Source of the DNA: Argopecten irradians | Taxonomy: Eukaryota > Mollusca > Bivalvia > Pectinida > Pectinidae | NCBI RefSeq assembly: GCF_041381155.1 | Contig: NC_091134.1 | Span: forward strand, 10,944,755 to 11,008,754 | Direction of reading: 5' to 3' | DNA length: 64,000 nucleotides | Shown here: positions 25,574 to 38,500 of the stretch, piece after piece | How the letters are laid out: every line of letters starts with the position of its first letter | How positions within the stretch are numbered: the stretch's first letter is position 1 | Notes under the pieces: model-generated | The model's input: only the letters and a program-made list of their open reading frames with translations | Told to the model about the DNA's origin: nothing | Database searches by the model: none | Position numbers and translations under genes: made by a program

Positions 25574-25717
25574 TAAGCATTAAACTATCTTCTATATAGA
25601 TGCAATAGCTTTTCAAACAATCATCTCATAATGCGTTAGCGCACATTATGAAGATTGTCTGCAAAGTTGTTTTTTTATATGGACCATAGATGCCATAGGA
25701 AGATAGTTTAATGCTTA
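25574..25717. mobile_element. Short hairpin element with TAAGCATTAAACTATCTTC ends
   Basis: 144-bp element whose ends TAAGCATTAAACTATCTTC and GAAGATAGTTTAATGCTTA are perfect inverted repeats. The centre contains a second small palindrome (ATAATGCGTTAGCGCACATTAT-like). Its first nine bases equal those of the 20184-20369 element. Confidence 0.7.
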
Positions 25718-26309
25718 ATTAAGTCTCGTGTGAGAAAATAGAAAATAGCAGATAATTATTATGTTGATAATTTTAGTTATCCAATGAAGAGGTGGATTGT
25801 TTTTGTAGTGTCTTCCACTTTCTACCCACTTCATATGCGAATGACAAGGACATTACTACAAACGAGACACGAGTCATATCCTAATGATATTATAATGTCA
25901 TATAGTCTTCATAAAATATATCAAATACACACACTAATTACTAAACGATTACACCTCTTTGAAACTCAGATTTTTTTGTTTTACCTGATATCTACTATAA
26001 TCGTAAAGATGTGACGTCTTTGTTACCAAGAAATCAACTCTAGTAAATAACACTCGCTGGTATGTCTGAAGTTGTGCCGTTTTTGTTTCATACTAGTTTA
26101 TATCATTGTGATCGGGCAGCGGTGCTTAACAGATTTATTGTGAAACAGTAACACAGTAAACAGCCAATGAATTATTTAAATGCACTTGGCGGGATGGCCT
26201 ACACAATGAGATTTAATCTAATTCAACTGATCACCGTTAGGATACTTAGTGTAATCAGATACTGTTTTATTGTGTGTCGGGTAGAAGGAACCACATCGTA
26301 GTATATCGA

Positions 26310-26625
26310 CGTACTTTATTTTTTTTGATGAGAACGAAATTTTCACTGCACATATAAAGTCAACAACTTTATGTTTGTAATGAAATTTTCACGGCTTATA
26401 GAAAGTCAACGATTTTATTTTTGCTATGAAATTTACATTGCATATAGGAAGTCAATTTACTTTATTTTTCTCACGAGACAGAAATTTTCACGGCATATAG
26501 AAAGTCAACTTACTTTGTTTTTAATGAGAAACACGAGAAATAAATTTTCACAGCCAATTGAGAGTCAGCGTTCTTTATTTTTCTAATAAGAGAGAAATCT
26601 TGACAACATATAGTATGTCAACGTA
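26310..26625 (+). repeat. Degenerate ~60-bp tandem repeat
   Basis: About five units, each with GAAATTTTCAC, then GCATATAGAAAGTCAAC and TTACTTTATTTTT-like blocks. Units diverge by perhaps 20-30 percent, so the array is old. It lies about 350-650 bases upstream of the start of gene D. Confidence 0.7.
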
Positions 26626-26972
26626 CCGTATCAGATGGCCATTCCCTAGTTTGTCACAGCTTTAATGTCAGAACGCAATTGAATAGAAATGGTGTTTGTT
26701 TCCGAAGGAACTCCTCTTTAAGGCCACTGAAACCTGTCCAATACAATGTGTTGTTTAAAACAATGGAGTTTTTAGAAAGCAGATATTCATTTCTATTCAC
26801 AATATTCACGTGTACTTAACTAAAATCGAAGACATTAAGTCATACGTTGTTTCTAACAATGCCTCCGCATTTACCAGCGATGCCATCCTAAACGACGTTC
26901 ATATACTATTGTGTGAGTATCACAGCACATTTCCGCCATCTTACCAAACGCCGGGAATGTTATGGACAAACC

Positions 26973-29600
26973 ATGGTAAGTAATATAGTGTATTTGTTGA
27001 TGTATTGGTGATGTAACTTTACATATGAATAATTTGGTTGTAGACTGGAATGATTGCTATGTATATCTCTGTGGTAATCTATTATTTTATGAGAATCTTA
27101 AATTATGAAATAGGACAGCTGCGGATAGTTAGTCTCTCTGCAATGTTGTGTGTACATTTATTTAAGTAGGGGTAAATACTATTCTGATTAAAAAATATTT
27201 GTATCAAGGAGAAATAACATAAATTTGATATGTTGTGGGGAGATCGAATATTGCAAATAGTTCTTGCAAATGAATAAGTCATGTCTGAACTGAATCTTTT
27301 TTTATGTCTTTAACACATAAAAAATAGAAAATATAACAAAGGAAAGTTCGCATTAGTGGAAAAAATAATATTTTCCTTATCATGAGTGTGTGCATATTAC
27401 CATGTACATATAAATAATATTAAAGTCTTAAGATATTATAATTATTTTATAGGCCAGCCAATTAACAGATAACCAACTAGCAGGTACGTATGTCATATAC
27501 ATTTATCATAAATTGTAAATCTACTTTAAATGTACATCGTCTCATTATTCTACCATATCAAGTATTTCCGAATGTTATAAGGCAGGTAATTAAAAATGAA
27601 TTTCCGAGAGAGCAAGTAAACAAACACAATCTTTCAAAAAATAACAAATCTATTGGATGCTTTTAAACACGTTTCGTGATCATTTTTTTTCTTCTTTTGA
27701 AGAATTCAAAGACACATTTAAACTATTCGATAAAGATGGCGACGGAACAATTGATTCCAAAGACATGGGTATCTTGATCAGGTCCCTGGGAGCCGCGCCG
27801 ACAGAGGCACAGCTTAAAGACATGATGAAGGATGTGGATCCAACAGGTGGTTGTCTCCCTTGTATTGTTGTTGTTTATATTAACCAAGGAGATATGATTT
27901 ATGACAATAAAAATATCTCTAAAATCAAGGATATTTTTGATAATAAATGGTATAAAATAAAACTACATCTATGACGTAGTTTATGACGTGATGAAGCTAA
28001 AACTGTTTTTTGATAGAATAATTTCACTGACGTTTGATTATTTAGTTTGGGTTAGTAATATCAATATCGAAACATATAATTATTAACCTGTTTCGTTTTT
28101 ACATTCATTAATCAAGCATTTAGTCAATCATTCAACCATGCATTTATCAAACGTTTATTCGATTCATCCATTTATCTGATTATTTATTTTGTATCTAATA
28201 ATGACTATTTATATTATTTTTTTCTATGGATTTTAGATTACGACCGTTATCTTCCATTAAATCCATTGAATTTATTATTTTTACATATTTCAATATTATC
28301 TGTAAATTCATTATTTTCCTGTCTTTAGTACAGTTTGTGCTATAAATAACTATTATAGTCATATACATTATTGTTCGAACAGGCCATGGTACTGTGGACT
28401 TTCAGGATTTTTTATAACTATTATAGTCATATACATTATTGTTTGAACAGGCCATGGTACTGTGGACTTTCAGGATTTTTTAGAATGCATGATCCGCTTT
28501 CTCCCTGACGGCCATGACGAAGAGGAAGAAATACTACAAGCATTTCAGACGTTTGATAAAGATAAAAACGGACTGATTAGTGCCAGAGAAATTCGTCATG
28601 CTCTTGTCAACTTGGAGGAAAAACTAACGGACGAAGAGGTGGACGAATTGTTAAAGGAAGCTGACCCAGATGGTGACGGGTATATCCGGTATAGTGGTAA
28701 GTAGCGTAGCAATCAGTTTGTAAAACAAGTCACATCTACTTATTCACATCTGGCCCCAGGATCATGAAACGAACTTAAAAGTCTATAAATTGACTTAAAT
28801 TTAGGATCACGAAATAAAACTTAAGTCTAAAGTAATTTTTTTGTCTTAAATCTTAAGACTGCCTCGAGGCAGACTTAAGCCCGAAATTAGTCTTAACTAT
28901 GGCGGACATCATAAGGCTAATCAACCGATTACGCGAGCGCGAAGAAAGGACAGTGGTTCGTCCGAGAGTTTCGCTAAGCACGTTTCATGTTCCATTTAAG
29001 ATTGAAGTCTCAGCTAAGAAAAAAACTTTAAACTTAAGTTATGTTTTGTCTTAGACTTAAGTTCGTTTCATGATTCTAGGGCTTGGTATCAGTTACAGTT
29101 ATTTGTGTTTATTCGTCTCGATATCGTCATGAAATAAATGTTACAAATTATAGTAGCAGATAGGAACAAAATTCATTGCGTACTGAAAATGTATGTGTTT
29201 ACCATAATTCACTGACATTTTGGAAGAAATTTGCTCTATGGTTTTTACTAGCAGATCACATTAAGTAATCAAGCAGTTGTGTTCTCTAGCAGCTTTACGG
29301 CAAGTGTTTGACAAAATTTTAATTTTTACACAAGCCAATACATCGTTGATGGACTTGCTATGACAAAAAGTCTAAAAAAAAAATCAAACTCTAATCAGGC
29401 TTGTAAATTCCGATTGCATTTCTTCTACTGAATTTGTTTCCGTTATGAACCTATAAGACGTCCAAAGAGAATATCTGACGAAAGATACAGACGATGATCT
29501 CAGTATGTAAACATTTTGAACAAGTCGAATAGTATATAAATACATCCTTACAATAATCTGCTTTTTTCCAGAGTTTGTGAAAGTCCTTGCAGACGTGTGA
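26973..29600 (+). CDS. Calmodulin-like EF-hand protein D (150 aa)
   Basis: Exons: 26973-26975 (ATG|GTAAGT), 27453-27483, 27703-27846, 28451-28696, 29572-29600, giving 150 residues starting [20 protein letters not shown]. Loops: EF1 [12 protein letters not shown] (21-32) and EF2 [12 protein letters not shown], both with Asp in place of Glu at position 12; EF3 [12 protein letters not shown] and EF4 [12 protein letters not shown] (131-142), both canonical. The N-lobe is therefore predicted to bind calcium less tightly than the C-lobe. The acceptor of exon 4 and its first 31 coding bases lie in a 68-bp tandem duplication; I chose the downstream acceptor (exon from 28451) because the upstream one (28383) runs into an in-frame stop within 35 bases. 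An out-of-frame ATG lies 11 bases before the chosen start. Intron 4 contains an inverted-repeat element. Confidence 0.88.
28346..28481 (+). repeat. 68-bp tandem duplication spanning a splice acceptor in gene D
   Basis: 28346-28413 and 28414-28481 are identical except for one C/T difference (28376 versus 28444). Each copy carries an AG acceptor followed by GCCATGGTACTGTGGACTTT, the beginning of exon 4. Only the second copy continues into the open exon. Confidence 0.93.
28755..29081. mobile_element. MITE-like inverted-repeat element in intron 4 of gene D
   Basis: Ends CCCAGGATCATGAAACGAAC and, inverted, GTTCGTTTCATGATTCTAGG, followed inwards on both sides by AACTTAA-rich inverted sequence (for example GTCTTAAATCTTAAGAC). 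About 325 bp, no coding capacity, somewhat GC-richer centre. Family not identified. Confidence 0.7.
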
Positions 29601-32597
29601 ATGGGTTTTCGACATGCCGACGCTACTTGTTACATAATATAACATACTGTTTCAAAGGATTCCAGAAATGAGGAAAGCTCGATTCGTTCAGAGATGCCAT
29701 TTCATGTTACGTGTTTTAAACAGGGCACATTAAAATAATTATCAGGTTTTTTGTTTTTATTGTTTTTGAAATATGTCGCATTTATTGCTATTGCAGATCC
29801 AATATTAATCACAAGCAAACATGTTTATTTTTGGAAATTGTTTTTTTTTTCACAAGACATACTATACAATTTTCCCTCCCCATATATGTGGTTAATGTAT
29901 ACCATGTGTGCATTTCAAACAAAGGTTAAAAAAGTATTGGGAAAACAAAGTGAGGATACTTACTTACTGCCGTTTAACCCTATCTGTAAACGACGAAAGT
30001 ACTATACTACCGTAGCGAGTGTGCATTGTATTGAATGATACAAAGGTGGCGATGGTGGGCAGGTGGCGATGGTGGGCTGAACTTGAAGTAGGCTGATTTA
30101 AAAAATGATTGAAATCCTATTTGCTGATGAGCAAACGTCTGCTGAACGTTGTGGCTAAATTTCTAACCCGCCTACCTTAAGCGGTTATAGAAACACATTT
30201 CTAGCACATCTTCATAAAAACGGCTACTATCGCTGAAAAGAGCTGTAATTTTTCTTTCATAATCATCCTACACATCTATACAAAGTCCCAACACTAAGAA
30301 TCACCAGTCCCATTTGCAAAAAAAAAAAAAAAAAAAACAAAAAAAAATTTCTCTAGATATTTGACATTCACGTTATCAAAATCCATGTGTCTTCTGTTCG
30401 TAGAATATGCATGAGCGATACCAAAAGTATGATTAAACGTGTTGATCATAAACCTATATCTAATGTAGAATGGAGAGTTTGAAATCAACTTTATTTCATT
30501 TACCTAAAACAGAAATCTTTTTATCAATTTTGTAGCTCTAGACTATCGTTGATAAAAAAGTTCTATTTCCTTTTCTTTTCAGTAGTTAATTGTACTTGGC
30601 ATGATCATACAAATTCGTTTTATTCACAAAATTCACATATCGTTTTAGTCACAAAACGAAATTCCCGAAAGTATATAAAACTTTTAAAAAATATCAAAAT
30701 TTCATGACAAGTATAGCCCAGGATATAGATTCATGTGGATTTTACCTAATTGTGTTTAAACAATAATATTTCTTGGTTTAATTTTTAATATAATATTTGG
30801 AGATGGTAAAAAGCTGGTATTTTATAAAAGTTTCCTTTTTTCAAGTAAATGTTCGCAGCTAATCCGACTTTAAATATCATTTAATAAAGTTAATTATTTT
30901 CAAAACCTTAGCATATCAAATCATTATATATTTAGAAATTGTGTTGTAAATTATATTCTCGTTGAAATTAAGTTCTTTGCTATAAAAGATTATTTTGTTA
31001 AATCACTAAAATTCATTTAGCAAATATTGTATCGGTTTATAAGAGAAAGCATAACGGCTTTTCGTATACGTATCTGCCTTTTATTTTCAAAGCTCCTAGT
31101 TTATTAGATCATGACGGGTTTCGCGGTACCTTCTTATAAGCTTACATATATCTGTATTGTATTCAACACATACATTGTAATTTGCACCAGTTTACTACAG
31201 AAATCCAAACGGTTTTTAATTTGTGTTCGTAAATTTAAATTGAGGTTAAATTGGAGAGGTATTAAAATTTAAGCAAACCCAGCGTCTTAAAGATACACCA
31301 AATACCTGTATATTTGTTCTGGTTGCGACAACTGCAGATTTTATTTTACAGTAAATTGTCATGATATATGGTATATATATTACCTATAAGAGATAGCTAC
31401 AACAAAACCATGTATATTGACTAATGTTGTTTTTAACTCACGTTTCATATACCTCCATGTGTGTTTAGAAACGAGTTATATACAAGGTTGTTTACAAGCA
31501 TTTCGATAGGTTTTCATTCAATAAAATCTAGCATTTGGTCGCACAATATTATGATATTTTACAATCAGAAAAATGTACAAAATCACATTTTATCTAAAAA
31601 GAAATAAGAGAGGCATTTTTTCAGTGATAAAATGGTGAATTAATTTTTAATGTTCCCTTATTAATCAACACCTCGTTCAAAGGCCCAATACCTTTCCAGA
31701 GAAAAATATTAAGGATTCTTAAAAATGTTAATGATATCAGAAAATATAAACCGATGACCTAAGATGAGGTTACAACACCAAACACGCAATATTTCCTGTA
31801 TAATATATGATAACAGTGTAGAGTCGTTTTGCTGTTTTGCCGTCTGGCGCAGTGATGGTCAACTACCGCGCGGTCTTAGGACGACGGCAGGTGACATAAT
31901 ACGACCAGCGTTATGAAAATTAACATTTTATATATTCTAATCAAAATTGTTCAGAAGGTGACGATACGTGTATTATCAACGATAAATTAATAATTTTTGT
32001 GACTCAAATTATCGATCTCGTTTTATATTCCCATTTTAAAAATTACAGGCTAAACGGAACTATTTCTGCATTTTACATAATGATTAATGAAGCAGCTGTA
32101 TGGTAAAGTTAAAATCAACTGATTATATATTAATATATTTTTTATTTATAAAACAGGTGCGTGATTTTATGTTCTGTGTTTTATTTCCTTTTGAAGAAAT
32201 GAAATATATTTGATTTAAAGTACATGTTACATATCGTCTTTCATGTTTATATTATTTCAACAATATATCTCAAGGTAATTTATAACGAACAATACAGTCA
32301 CTGAGATCATCCATCCGGAAAAAAAAATGATTTGTCAGTTACGTATATCATAAAACTGATACCTATATACATATATCAATCATTTTATTGATCATTTACC
32401 GCAACAATACATTGGTCTCTTAAAGAATTATTTGACTACAACACCGTAGATTTGTAACTAGTTTGATACAATAGTACACGGCTACCATATACATGTACCA
32501 TTGACCTTAGTGAGCCGAGTCTGTGCCCGTAGTCCTTTAACAAATGATAATCATTTGTATTAATGCACCGTACTGTTAACTATACACAGTGGCGAGA
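29601..32597. other. Intergenic region between EF-hand genes D and E
   Basis: 3 kb without recognisable genes. Contains the D 3' UTR (possible ATTAAA at 29729), a 17-bp unit GGTGGCGATGGTGGGC repeated twice near 30045, and a long A-run near 30318-30347. Otherwise AT-rich and featureless to my reading; the right end is the 5' flank of gene E. Confidence 0.5.
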
Positions 32598-35500
32598 ATG
32601 GTAGGTACATATTTTATAATTGTTGTTTACTTCGTCATTTATGCCATGTTTACAGATTTTATTAGTTTTGTATATATTATTTCATATTTCAATAATAATA
32701 CAACATTTCAATTTTTCACAGTAGATTTATCATTTCTATACATAGTATGTTTCCGACTTATTATTCATGCATTGCCTGTGCCTTCTTTATCATAAAAGTG
32801 TTTGTTTGTATTTGAACCTTTTCAGATGTTATAAACCATTATATATGTAACGTAATTGTTTTAATAAGATAATTTTAAATATAGACAACAATATTTATCG
32901 GGTAGATAACCCCAGGGCGCCCTAACCACGGCAGCCCCTATCAATATATATATTTATGTAACATGTTCATTTGCCAAAAAAAATCTAAACTTTCTTATTT
33001 AGAAATCTCCACACATCAATATAGTATCATATGTATTGACGGTATGTGCATAAGGTGAATATGCCATCAGGTCCCATGGACCTGTTGACGGGGATAAAAA
33101 TAATCTGAGGGGGTTTTACATATGATTGTGGTTGTTGTATTTCTTCATCAAACCTCGAGACAATTTTAGTGAACTGAAAGGGCAGGGGATTACGATACTA
33201 GATGCCAGTAGCATGATATATCAAACCGTTTACTAGGTCCAGGCACTTGTCCATGGCGGTCACTGTCCTGTCACTATAGCCCAGTATATTTTTTTTAAAG
33301 ATCATTCTGACATTGATAGGATATAAACATACTAACAGAACACACGTGATAATTTTAAGAAGATAAGTAGGTAATTGGTCATGGATTTTAAGTGAATTGT
33401 TGGTAACACGTATTGAAAAATAATCGTCTGTTCGATAAAATTACGAACATCATTTCCTGGATGGAGATTCCGTGTTTTGATTAAGATAAAATCAAGTTGT
33501 GTATGAAATCGTCCAACTGCCATATTTGTATATCCACAGGATGATCAACTGAAAGCGGATGAACTTTCAATAACTGTACAAGAGCTAAAAGGTAAGTTAT
33601 ATAATATATCAGTCTTCGTGAATGCTGTCTAATATTTTACATATTGAAAACCAAGATATCCTATATACAGGTCCAAATGAAAGCCGATTGAAGCTCCATA
33701 TTTTCTGATAATTGTTAAGTTCCATGTAAACTCATTCAATAGGGATTACAAGAAATAGCTATTATATAAGTTATATTTTCAATATTTAGGCATTATGCCA
33801 TTCCATTTGAAATAGAATGATTGTGCACTAGACCCTCCAGTAAAAATCTTGCTGCTTAAATTTATGAGCTACATATGTGTACAGTGTATGATAGTTGATT
33901 TACTGTTAAATAGAGGTTCCCCAACAAATGACTGTTGTTTATCATGTTTATCAAACTATCTATCTCGTGTTAGGTAATTTTTCAAAATTTTAAAACGACA
34001 CAATCTTTAGCGAGAGTCGTTTAAAATTTTAAAAAATAAACTAACAAGAGTTTAGATAAACATTATTACACAACAGTCACACGTTGTGGAACTTGTTTAT
34101 CCCTTTACTTTAACTCTATATTTATACCGCTATCTTCACTCAGGGAAACTCATCACCATACAATTTGTAATGATATCTTTCCGCCATAAAATATAGTGCC
34201 TAAAAAGAGAGCCAATATTCTGTCTCTTAATACGTTGAACAAGCAATTATCTGTTACACAGTAAATGCAATCTATATAAAAGAATCTGCACTATGAAACG
34301 TAGTCCGAAGTTGAAAGCCAATCGGACCCAAGAGATGCAGGAGTTGACCAATCAGAGGCGCCGTAGATGTAAACATAAAAGATAACCAACTGTTATTGAA
34401 TTTATTACATGATTTCCCATTGTGAATATGCATAGTTGTGCGATAAAGTGGAATTATTGATAATGTGGAAATTTTCACTTTGAGTAAACTTCGCGAATAT
34501 ATTTAATCGTCAAAATAACAGCAAATGAAAATTTTATCAGCGCAAAAATAACCACATCGCCAACATACGCGAACATATCCACGAATACAGTACTGGTATT
34601 GACTTTAAATTCTCCTTTGTGACAATTAGATACCAAATATCAATTCCGAAATACCCCTGCTGCATCTGCCTCAAACCTTACATTGATCCTAATAATATTT
34701 CTGATTTTTTTAAATAACTTGTGCGACTTTTGAACAAACAGTCTGCATTGTGTTTAAACGTATGCTCTTTTTCTTTGTAGAGTACCGCATATCTTTCAAA
34801 TACTGCGACGTTGAAGGCAAAGGCCACATATCATTTAAAGAGTTGAAGACGACCATGCAATTACACGGCGCAATGCCGTCGGACGAAGAAATGAAAACTA
34901 TAATTGCAGAGTTTGACAACAATGGTATGTTTATATATAGAAGAGAAGTAACCCAATCATAATAATTCTAATAAAACAAACAATACCCGTATAGAACAAT
35001 CAAGCAATAACGAGAAAAATGTTTCTTTGGTGCAGGCTTAAGGTCGGAGAGTAGGTCATTGATAAACTTTTGTTTTGTAATCAGAAACATGTATAAGAGA
35101 TCGGCAGATGTAACTCCGTATGTATTTAGGGGGTACGGTTTACATGTATTCTGATAAAACAAAATGCAATTTCTGGTTTGAATGTCTGATTTTCGAAAAA
35201 CCAAGTACATTTTCGCATTTCCATGCTTTCAAACTATCATATTAATACAAGATTTATCGGAAATACTGGTCATATCAAACCATAATCTAATTAGCTAATG
35301 TTTAAACTTTATATCTATGCAAAAATATAATGTTTAAATGAATACACCTGGAAGTAGTTAGCCAAGGGAAAGCCTATGTACAGTTGGAAGTCCCTCTGCC
35401 GTCAGCAAAGATAATGTTTCAAATCACTTCGCAAATGTTTCTGATGTTACACATTTTATCTTTCCATTCAGAACCGATTCCCTGCCAATAATGTTTGTTA

Positions 35501-38500
35501 GTCTTGTTTAAAGATGATCCACCGATGACAGAGCATAAATGATACCGATAATCAGTACTTTATTCCATATAAGGCATAGGTCCATGGAAATTTTTCAGGA
35601 TGTAACATTTCTATCTTGAATTATAATAAGAAGCTCAAACTTTTCAATGGTGGCAATGGTGTAAAGAAAGTAACTTTTGCGAAAAAAAAGAAAATACAAA
35701 GTCGTCTGCTAATGTTTTTGATAGAGAAAAAATGCCATTCCTCAGCGATGGAGCATCTTTAAGTACTACAAGTATTGTGATGTCACTTTTCCAATACATG
35801 TTTAGATTTGTGTTGTTTTGTTTTAGTTCAGATTTAGTTCCGCCCGATTCTAATTAACCATTTTGAGATCACCCACTTGATATATGCATGCATTTAAACG
35901 AAACAAACAACGCTTCCCTCCACGGAACGCCTTGTCCAAATTTTGCCGTATTTTCACTAGCCGTTATGCGGATCGATATTATGTTAATGATAGCCCGACT
36001 TTTGAGTCTGAATCACCGATCTGGCATTCTTTTTTATTGTTAATGCCATCAAAAAGTTGACATTTAACTCAGCAAAATATGTTGTGCGCCTGACATGTGT
36101 ATTTTTTATACAAATCGACAGGGAATGGGATGCTGGAGTTTGAAGAATTTGTCAGGCTGATGGAAAGTAGAAAGAAAACCACAAACGACCTAGATGATCT
36201 GGCACACGCATTCAAATTATTTGATATGGATGGTAACGGTGTACTGGATTCAGCCGAACTTAGGGTAGCTCTAACCGGCATGGGAGAAGTCATGACGGAA
36301 GAGGAAGTAGATGAATTAATCAAATCAGCGGATACAAATGGGGACGGTTTGATAGATTATAAAGGTTAGTATCTAAACATTGCCCGGAGTTAATTGTTTG
36401 ACATTTCAGTACATTGGGGCCGCGGTGGCCGTATGGTTAAGATGTCTCGACATATTACCACAAGCCCTAAACCTCTGGGTTGCGAGTTCGCACCCCATGT
36501 CGGGCAGTTGCCAGGTACTGATCGCTGGTCGGTGGTTTTTCTCCGGGTACTCCGGCTTTCCTCCACCAACAAACCTGGCACGTCCTCACATGATAATGCT
36601 GTTAATCGGACGTTAAACCAATAAAAATCATAAAATCTCAGTGAACAGCTACAACATTTTCAATGCAAAGCCTATGAAATACAAGTATATTTTTTATGCA
36701 TGCAACAGCTACATTAAACATTTGTACGTTTGACGATTCGACTGAGCTAATGCCTGCCCTAAAACGTATTTGTTATATTGTTGACAATTTTAATAGAAAT
36801 ATAGTTGTTTCTGTGAATATCATACGAGGATAAAAATAACATGTGATTTTTTACTTGGGGTAAAAAACTTTTTAAATCCTCGCCAAGATTCGTGTTCTAA
36901 GTAATAGTCACCGAATTGTATTTCTTATTCATTTGTCAATGGTGAACATATAAGGTAAAAATCTTAATTGTATTGTCTCCATTTTATCATGATTGTATTA
37001 TCTCCATTTTATCATGATTGTATTGTCTCCATTTTATCATGATTGTATTGTCTCCATTTTATCATGATTGTATTGTCTCCATTTTATCATGATTGTATTG
37101 TCTCCATTTTATCATGATTGTATTGTCTCCATTTTATCATGATTGTATTGTCTCCATTTTATCATGATTGTATTGTCTCCATTTTATCATGATTGTATTG
37201 TCTCCATTTTATCATGATTGTATTGTCTCCATTTTATCATGATTGTATTGTCTCCATTTTATCATGATTGTATTGTCTCCATTTTATCATGATTGTATTG
37301 TCTCCATTTTATCATGATTGTATTGTCTCCATTTTATCATGATTGTATTGTCTCCATTTTATCATGATTGTATTGTCTCCATTTTATCATGATTGTATTG
37401 TCTCCATTTTATCATGATTGTATTGTCTCCATTTTATCATGATTGTATTGTCTCCATTTTATCATGATTGTATTGTCTCCATTTATCATGATTGTATTGT
37501 CTCCATTTTATCATGATTGTATTGTCTCCATTTTATCATGATTGTATTGTCTCCATTTTATCATGATTGTATTGTCTCCATTTTATCATGATTGTATTGT
37601 CTCCATTTTATCATGATTGTATTGTCTCCATTTTATCATGATTGTATGTCTCCATTTTATCATGATTGTATTGTCTCCATTTTATCATGATTGTATTGTC
37701 TCCATTTTATCATGATTGTATTGTCTCCATTTTATCATGATTGTATTGTCTCCATTTTATCATGATTGTATTGTCTCCATTTTATCATGATTGTATTGTC
37801 TCCATTTTATCATGATTGTATTGTCTCCATTTATCATATTGTATTGTCTCCATTTTATCATGATTGTATTGTCTCCATTTTATCATGATTGTATTGTCTC
37901 CATTTTATCATGATTGTATTGTCTCCATTTTATCATGATTGTATTGTCTCCATTTTATCATGATTGTATTGTCTCCATTTTGTCTCCTTTTTAATTTTAG
38001 GTCGCCTTGTATCATATAAATACTACCTGCATTAGAGGGTGGCACTAGGCACCGTCACACTCTAATGCAGGTTGTCTTTATTTTATTATACCAAATCTCT
38101 AGAAACAAAACTTATTTTCAGGTATTTGGAATCTATCGAAAAATTTTACTTATTTCAGCAAAAGTCGAAAACTTATCGTCGGCAGTAAATTAACATATCA
38201 GCTTTCATACTGTAACTCAGTAGCGATTAATATTGCATTGTAAGAAAGAATACTCAAAATAAGCATTCAGTGAGACATTCTTGTTGTCGTGTCTCATGCG
38301 TTTGTTAAAATCTTAACGTTTTTGTGAATCAAATTTATTGAATTTTTGTTTCGTCCCGTCGTCTGTGTACAACAATAGCTCAACGTCACAGAGACGTTTG
38401 TTATCGCATTCTTCCGTTCACCTAATCACCGAAGGGATTACTAAAATCCAACATGTAGCGCTTGGACGGTAAGCAAACAGTTGTAAATAAAAAAGTGTAA

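Larger units (their letters stand above)
24780..26972. other. Intergenic region between EF-hand genes C and D
   Basis: No coding sequence recognised. It holds the gene C 3' end, two TGACGTCA-type sites near 25418-25450 (ATGACGTCAC and GTGACGTCAA), a small hairpin element and a ~60-bp tandem repeat. The last 300 bases should include the promoter of gene D. Confidence 0.5.

Noticed and set aside
29751-30038. 95-codon open frame downstream of gene D
   Set aside because: Low-complexity hydrophobic translation of AT-rich DNA, without motif or splice support.
36417-36500. tRNA gene
   Set aside because: tRNA-like promoter boxes belong to the SINE head; the B box is degenerate and the sequence continues into the SINE body.
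36380-36624. Overlapping open frames on both strands near 36.4-36.6 kb and 1.8-2.1 kb
   Set aside because: These are frames read through the two SINE copies; no protein family matches.
36965-37985. CRISPR-like array
   Set aside because: Units are contiguous 25-bp repeats without unique spacers in a eukaryotic intron; it is a minisatellite.
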